Source: Sphingobacteriaceae bacterium DW12
GTDB lineage: Bacteria; Bacteroidota; Bacteroidia; Sphingobacteriales; Sphingobacteriaceae
DNA length: 64,000 bases
Assembly: GCA_000783305.1 (NCBI GenBank)
Contig: JROE01000006.1
Coordinates: 186,001 to 250,000, forward strand
Reading direction: 5' to 3'
Shown here: piece by piece, positions 58,429 through 64,000 of the stretch
Position numbering within the stretch: the first letter of the stretch is position 1
Layout of the letters: every line of letters starts with the position of its first letter
Made by a program: the position numbers and the translations under genes
Notes under the pieces: generated by a model
The model's database searches: none
Seen by the model: the letters and a program-made list of their open reading frames with translations, nothing else
Told to the model about the DNA's origin: nothing

Positions 58429-58453
58429 CCCTCCGTTTTTCCGGAGGGATTTT
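58429..58453 (+). terminator. Hairpin terminator after the TetR gene
   Basis: CCCTCCG (58429-58435) pairs with CGGAGGG (58442-58448), with a 6-base loop of mostly T, followed by ATTTTCT. It sits in the convergent gap with thiF. Confidence 0.75.
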
Positions 58454-58517
58454 CTGTTGTAGACCGGGTTTGCTTCCTTGCTGCTTCACGAGGTCGTTTA
58501 CTTATTTAGCTATTCTG

Positions 58518-59228
58518 TTAAAAATTTATTTTTTGAAAGTCCATTCTTAAGGTGTCTATAATAAGAAATTGATTGTCTAAAGAAGGGATTCCGACTATTA
58601 ATTTCAAGGCCTCATGCGCCATCATTGTACCAACTATACCAGGTAGGGTACCGATTACGCCGTTATCATTACAATTAGGCACATCCTCTGGAGGTGGGGG
58701 TAGGGGGAACAGGTCTCTCAGATGCTTCGAACCTTGATGGTTAAATACGGCTATCTGTCCTTGAAAATTGAGTACACTTCCAAATACGAAAGTCCGCTCT
58801 AATAACACGCATGTATCGTTAACCAAATATCGGGTAGCAAAGTTGTCACTCGCATCCAATACAATATCATAACCTTGTATGATGGATACAGCGTTAGCAC
58901 TATCAAGCTTGATGTCATGGCCAATAAAAGTCACGGTTGAATGCTTGGTTTGGAGTGATTTTATAGCCAATTCTATTTTTTTCTGACAGATATCCTGTTC
59001 TCCATACAAGATTTGTCGATGGAGATTATCTAGCTCTATCTTATCAAAGTCGACAATACCAATTGTACCAACTCCGGCTGCAGCTAGATAGGGGAGGATG
59101 GCAGTTCCTAATCCGCCAGCTCCGACTACCAGTACTTTTGCATCTCTGATTTTCTCTTGTCCCACAATTCCAATTTCTGGAAGCATAATGTGTTTTTTGT
59201 ATCGTAATATTTCTGTTCTAGGGAGCAT
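58518..59228 (-). CDS. thiF: ThiF/MoeB/HesA-family adenylyltransferase
   Basis: A 236-residue adenylating enzyme. The nucleotide loop is VVGAGGLGTAIL at residues 35-46, followed by GIVDFDKIELDNLHRQILYGE (the conserved Asp, Asn, Arg set) and VLDASDNFATRYLVND. The likely catalytic Cys is in VPNCNDNGVIGTLPGIVG. In the thiamine pathway ThiF adenylates the ThiS C-terminus before sulfur transfer. The two CxxC zinc pairs of Escherichia coli ThiF are missing, and there is no rhodanese tail. It is the last gene of the thi operon, 111 bases after thiH, so the ThiF role is inferred from position. Confidence 0.88.
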   Translation of the reverse strand: MLPRTEILRYKKHIMLPEIGIVGQEKIRDAKVLVVGAGGLGTAILPYLAAAGVGTIGIVDFDKIELDNLHRQILYGEQDICQKKIELAIKSLQTKHSTVTFIGHDIKLDSANAVSIIQGYDIVLDASDNFATRYLVNDTCVLLERTFVFGSVLNFQGQIAVFNHQGSKHLRDLFPLPPPPEDVPNCNDNGVIGTLPGIVGTMMAHEALKLIVGIPSLDNQFLIIDTLRMDFQKINF

Positions 59229-59339
59229 TTTTTTAGTCTTTAGTGTGGCGTAGGTAAGTATATTTTGATTTATGCATGTTTTTTGACCTAAGGATCGTAG
59301 CTCGTATTGTGTGCTTACTATCTTTGGCTTTAGCTATTT

Positions 59340-60455
59340 TTAATGGAATGCACTATCCCAATCTTTCATGATGGGTTCGTAACCGTGAGCACTGATTAAT
59401 TGTTGGATGTCTAGGATACTGCGTTCATCGGAGATTTCAAATTGTTCTAGAGATTGTGGGTCTACGGTATATCCCCCTGGATTGGTTTTGGATTCTGCAC
59501 TCATGGTGGTCACTCCTAAAGGGATGATATGGTTTCTGAAATGCTCACTTTCGCGAGTAGAAATCGAAATTTCCAAATATTCGTTCCATAGCCGATAAGC
59601 GCAGATTAACTGAACCAAATCTCTATCTTCCATATGGAAATTGGGTTTGATAACACCTTCTGCGGGACGTAGACGAGGAAATGAAACTGAGTATTTGGTT
59701 TTCCAATATGTTTGTTGCAAATAGCACAGATGAAGTGCATTCATGAAGCTGTCTACTCGCCAGTCCTCCAAGCCTAGGAGGACACCGAGTCCGACCTTAT
59801 GGATTTCAGCTCGCCCGATTCGGTCGGGGGTATCGAGTCTGAAATCAAAATTTGATTTTTTGCCCTTGGGATGATAGCTCTTGTATACCTCACGATGATA
59901 GGTCTCCTGATAGACCAATACTGATGATACTCCCGCTTGATAAAGCAGCTGATATTCAGGCTCACTCAAGGGTTGTACCTCTATAGATATGTTGGAAAAG
60001 TAAGGTTTTATAAGTGTAATTGCATGTAGAAAATAGAATACATTGACGGTATGGTTAGCCTCCCCTGTCACCAATAGGATATGGTCAAAACCTCTCGATT
60101 TCAGATATTTGGCTTCTTCAAGCAGTTCGCTGTCATTGAGTGTTTTTCGCCTGATTTTGTTGTCCATGCTGAAACCACAGTAGGTGCAGATATTCTGACA
60201 CTCGTTGCTTAGATATAAAGGCGCATAAAGTTGGATGGTCTTTCCAAATCTTTTTTTTGTGGCTTCGTGACTCTTTTGCGCCATCTCTTCCAAGAATGGC
60301 CTTGCCGCTGGGGATAGGAAATGGAGGAAGTCATCTAGATTTCGCTTAGTCTTGGAAAGTGACTTTCTTACATCTTGCTCGTCGATATTGTATATCTTTT
60401 CTTTCACGTCTTCCCATTTATACTGTTTCAGTATTTCAATAAATTGTCTATTCAT
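59340..60455 (-). CDS. thiH: 2-iminoacetate synthase (radical SAM, tyrosine lyase)
   Basis: A 371-residue radical S-adenosylmethionine enzyme that cleaves tyrosine to dehydroglycine for the thiazole ring of thiamine. The iron-sulfur motif is C86-x3-C90-x2-C93 (NECQNICTYCGF). Other family stretches are DHILLVTGEANHTV, IEVQPLSEPEYQLLYQAGVSSVLVYQETYHREVY, VGLGVLLGLEDWRVDSF and a closing segment with the Ser-rich substrate region (TTMSAESKTNPGGYT). It works with ThiG, whose gene ends 5 bases ahead of thiH in the operon. Presence of ThiH and not glycine oxidase (ThiO) is consistent with Bacteroidota. Confidence 0.97.
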   Translation of the reverse strand: MNRQFIEILKQYKWEDVKEKIYNIDEQDVRKSLSKTKRNLDDFLHFLSPAARPFLEEMAQKSHEATKKRFGKTIQLYAPLYLSNECQNICTYCGFSMDNKIRRKTLNDSELLEEAKYLKSRGFDHILLVTGEANHTVNVFYFLHAITLIKPYFSNISIEVQPLSEPEYQLLYQAGVSSVLVYQETYHREVYKSYHPKGKKSNFDFRLDTPDRIGRAEIHKVGLGVLLGLEDWRVDSFMNALHLCYLQQTYWKTKYSVSFPRLRPAEGVIKPNFHMEDRDLVQLICAYRLWNEYLEISISTRESEHFRNHIIPLGVTTMSAESKTNPGGYTVDPQSLEQFEISDERSILDIQQLISAHGYEPIMKDWDSAFH

Positions 60456-60460
60456 GCTTG

Positions 60461-61231
60461 CTAAGTGTTTAGAAATGCTGTAAATGGACTAGATGCTTGA
60501 GCTTTGGTCCCGATGGACGCTAATTTGGCATGGTAGGCCATCCTACCTGCCTGCACAGCCAAATTAAAGGCCCGTGCCATCCTGACAGGTTCGTCGGCTA
60601 TTGCTATGGCTGTATTCACCAATACTGCATCTGCGCCTAATTCCATTGCTTGAGCGGCATCAGACGGTGCACCTATACCCGCGTCAACAATGACGGGAAC
60701 GTTGCTCTGTTCTATTATTATTTCTAAAAAATCTAATGTTTTGAGTCCTTTATTGCTACCGATGGGAGCGCCAAGCGGCATTACGGCTTGTGTTCCCACT
60801 TCTTCTAATCGCTTGCACAGGACAGGGTCAGCATGTATGTACGGGAGGACAACAAATCCCTGTTTGACCAATTCTTCGGCAGCAAGGAGTGTCTCGATAG
60901 GGTCTGGTAAGAGATAATGAGGGTCTGGATGGATTTCCAATTTGATCCAATTCGTTTCTAATGCTTCTCGAGCTAGCTGAGCAGCGAGTATGGCTTCTTT
61001 TGCATTGCGTGCCCCCGAAGTGTTAGGAAGAAGATTGATGTGGGGTGCGGTTAGATGATTCAGTAAATGGTCGTGTTTTTCTTGCACATTTATACGTTTT
61101 AAAGCAAGAGTCACGAGTTCGCTCTCTGATGCTAACACGGCTTTTTCAAAATCGAGTCCTGTACCGAATTTACCGGATCCCATGAAAAGACGAGAGGTGA
61201 ATTGACGGTCCGCAATTGTTAATTTATCCAT
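60461..61231 (-). CDS. thiG: Thiazole synthase
   Basis: I start at the ATG at 61231 ([22 protein letters not shown]), giving 256 residues; the longer frame to 61324 overlaps thiE deeply. The TIM-barrel enzyme builds the thiazole phosphate from 1-deoxyxylulose 5-phosphate, dehydroglycine and ThiS thiocarboxylate. The Schiff-base lysine is probably Lys97 in TNWIKLEIH. Other marks are [39 protein letters not shown], and [32 protein letters not shown]. It overlaps the end of thiE by 8 bases and lies 5 bases from thiH, so translation is coupled. Confidence 0.97.
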   Translation of the reverse strand: MDKLTIADRQFTSRLFMGSGKFGTGLDFEKAVLASESELVTLALKRINVQEKHDHLLNHLTAPHINLLPNTSGARNAKEAILAAQLAREALETNWIKLEIHPDPHYLLPDPIETLLAAEELVKQGFVVLPYIHADPVLCKRLEEVGTQAVMPLGAPIGSNKGLKTLDFLEIIIEQSNVPVIVDAGIGAPSDAAQAMELGADAVLVNTAIAIADEPVRMARAFNLAVQAGRMAYHAKLASIGTKAQASSPFTAFLNT

Positions 61232-61865
61232 TGTAGTGTAGGTTGATTTGCTGAAGTATGGAATGAGGTGATGGATGCTTGGTGAGTAGGGACGATAGCG
61301 CAACGCCGTATACGCCAATGACACTTAGTGGCTGGAAATCTTCTGTGGAGATTCCACCAATAGCGTATATGGGTGGAATGGCTGATGGGACGTCCAACGC
61401 ATTAAGGATAGAGGCGTACCCTTGATGGCCGAGTATGGGGCTTAATTTTTGCTTAGAGCTTGTGAAGTGACAAGGACCCAATCCGATGTAGTTGCAACCT
61501 TCCGCTGTCCGTTGCAATACCTGATCTTTTGTATTGCAAGTACCACCTATTATCTTATCCGGACCTAGAAGTGTGCGGGCTTGGTGTATGCTTAAATCAT
61601 CAAGCCCAAGATGTATGCCATCAGCATTGACCTTATATGCAACGGATATGTGATCATTGATGATATAGGTAAACTTGTACGACTTCTTCAGTTCGTACAG
61701 TTGTGTGGCTAACGCTAAAAAGTCAGCGGTTGGCTCTTTCTTCCATCGTAGTTGTACCCATTTAACACCTGCTTCGAGTATTTTCTTAATGTTCCTGTAC
61801 TGTTCTTCGACTGTCTCACCTGAGGAGATATATTGTATTCTACTGTACTCTTTCATTGAAATCAT
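61224..61865 (-). CDS. thiE: Thiamine-phosphate synthase
   Basis: A 213-residue enzyme that joins hydroxymethylpyrimidine pyrophosphate and thiazole phosphate. All motif groups are intact: [10 protein letters not shown] (Gln-x-Arg), [21 protein letters not shown] (Asn-Asp and His), [27 protein letters not shown] (Gly-Pro and Thr-Ser-x-Lys) and YAIGGIS. This makes it the functional ThiE of the operon. It lies 3 bases after the TenI-like gene and overlaps thiG by 8 bases. The internal ATG at residue 4 is an alternative start. Confidence 0.95.
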   Translation of the reverse strand: MISMKEYSRIQYISSGETVEEQYRNIKKILEAGVKWVQLRWKKEPTADFLALATQLYELKKSYKFTYIINDHISVAYKVNADGIHLGLDDLSIHQARTLLGPDKIIGGTCNTKDQVLQRTAEGCNYIGLGPCHFTSSKQKLSPILGHQGYASILNALDVPSAIPPIYAIGGISTEDFQPLSVIGVYGVALSSLLTKHPSPHSILQQINLHYNG

Positions 61866-61868
61866 TGG

Positions 61869-62476
61869 TTAATCGTTTGCATTTTCTAGTACGCTTTGTG
61901 CAAAACGTACCCTTTCCAGTGCTATAGAAGGTGCTTGAGTTTGCCAGATGTAGCCACATAAGGCGACATCGTCATACCCCATTGTAATAAGTTCTTGCAT
62001 ATTTTGGCTATGTACGCCACCTAATGCAATGAGCTTAGTATGGTCGTTAGTCCGCTCTTTGATATTATCCATCTTAAAATCCAAGGTTTGTTTATAGTCT
62101 TTTTTGGATATACTTGGAAACACCGGACTGATGAAGGCGTAGGAGAAGCGCCTATCCAGTCTATTGAATGTATGAATGTCGTGTACGGAGGTCGAGATGG
62201 TCCATGTCGTATCATCTGGTATATCGGTAATCCATTCTTTATGGCGCTCGGAAAGGTGTATACGATTCAATAGCACATGTTTCTTAACAAGTTGGGGATG
62301 ATTGTGTATAGCCATGAAAGGGTAGATGGAGCTATCCATATCGCGAAGAATATTTTCTATTTCACTCTCTTTATATACAGATAATCGCAAGTGGAGGATG
62401 AGCCTATCATTCCAAGATATAGCATGGATAAGCTCAAGCTCCTTGTTGCCGATAATGTCTGGTGTGATGATAATCA

Positions 62477-62477
<1 letters not shown>
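61869..62477 (-). CDS. Thiamine-phosphate synthase-like protein (TenI-type)
   Basis: A 202-residue homologue of ThiE. It keeps the barrel outline (LLNRIHLSERHKEWITDIP, STSVHDIHTFNRLDRRFSYAFISPVFPSISKKDYKQTLDF, LIALGGVHSQNMQELITMGYDDVALCGYIW) but lacks the Gln-x-Arg, Asn-Asp and Gly-x-His-Leu-Gly motifs. In the phosphate-binding strand the sequence is ISPVFPSISKKDY, which fits TenI-like proteins and a thiazole tautomerase role. It starts on the last base of the thiC stop (TGATG junction), so translation of the two is coupled. It is probably not a second active ThiE. Confidence 0.85.

Positions 62478-64000
<1,523 letters not shown>

Noticed and set aside
61232..61324. 31-residue N-terminal extension of ThiG
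   Set aside because: It lies inside thiE and has no counterpart in the family; the ATG at 61231 begins the normal ThiG sequence.

Overview
The window looks like chromosomal DNA of a Bacteroidota bacterium, most likely family Sphingobacteriaceae (Sphingobacterium-like). The reasons are two SusC/SusD outer-membrane systems each led by an ECF sigma factor and a FecR/DUF4974 anti-sigma factor, several -7 boxes of the Bacteroidota form TAnnTTTG, many lipoprotein-type N-termini, and housekeeping genes (lysS, aroB, trpS, kdsB, thi) of the expected type. No phage, plasmid, CRISPR array, rRNA or complete insertion sequence was seen.

Layout. Positions 1-1900 hold the 3' end of an unknown gene, a serine beta-lactamase-like hydrolase and a small membrane protein. 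Positions 2160-11311 are uptake locus 1: sigma, anti-sigma, SusC, SusD, a phosphodiester glycosidase lipoprotein and a BACON plus beta-helix lipoprotein, tightly packed and probably one unit from SusC onward. Positions 11312-18050 are accessory: an orphan lipoprotein, an unusual 11-bp periodic repeat block (12537-13292), a LuxR-type regulator and three unrecognised genes (two secreted proteins, one zinc-ribbon protein). Positions 18200-28370 are uptake locus 2: sigma, anti-sigma, SusC, SusD, a DUF5018-like lipoprotein and a GHL10-type glycosidase, followed by a secreted sulfatase (28707), a small lipoprotein and a convergent ROK regulator. Positions 32345-33016 hold a tiny membrane ORF, two terminators and a tRNA-Leu/tRNA-Gly pair.

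From 33087 the content is mostly core: an MpaB/DUF2236 oxygenase operon with a degenerate YgjP-like protein, an M13 peptidase, a YchJ plus cupin pair, a lipocalin-like protein, lysS, a third ECF sigma factor with a membrane/beta-barrel partner, an endonuclease/exonuclease/phosphatase-fold protein, proline dehydrogenase plus HAD phosphatase, S4 protein plus aroB, a ThuA protein, a TonB receptor, a zinc-dependent phospholipase C-like protein, a glycosyltransferase, FKBP isomerase plus aldo/keto reductase, kdsB, a deoxynucleoside kinase, trpS, a TetR regulator, and the thiamine operon thiC-tenI-thiE-thiG-thiH-thiF, whose thiC runs off the right edge.

The strongest unexplained signal is the block at 12537-13292. 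It can be cut into consecutive 11-mers almost without slips over about 750 bp. Neighbouring units resemble each other while distant ones have drifted to unrelated consensus sequences. It carries a long ORF, but an 11-bp unit without stop codons opens all frames automatically, so that ORF is weak evidence for a protein. A second notable signal is a promoter-sized element of about 38 bp that is nearly identical in front of lysS and the proline dehydrogenase gene.
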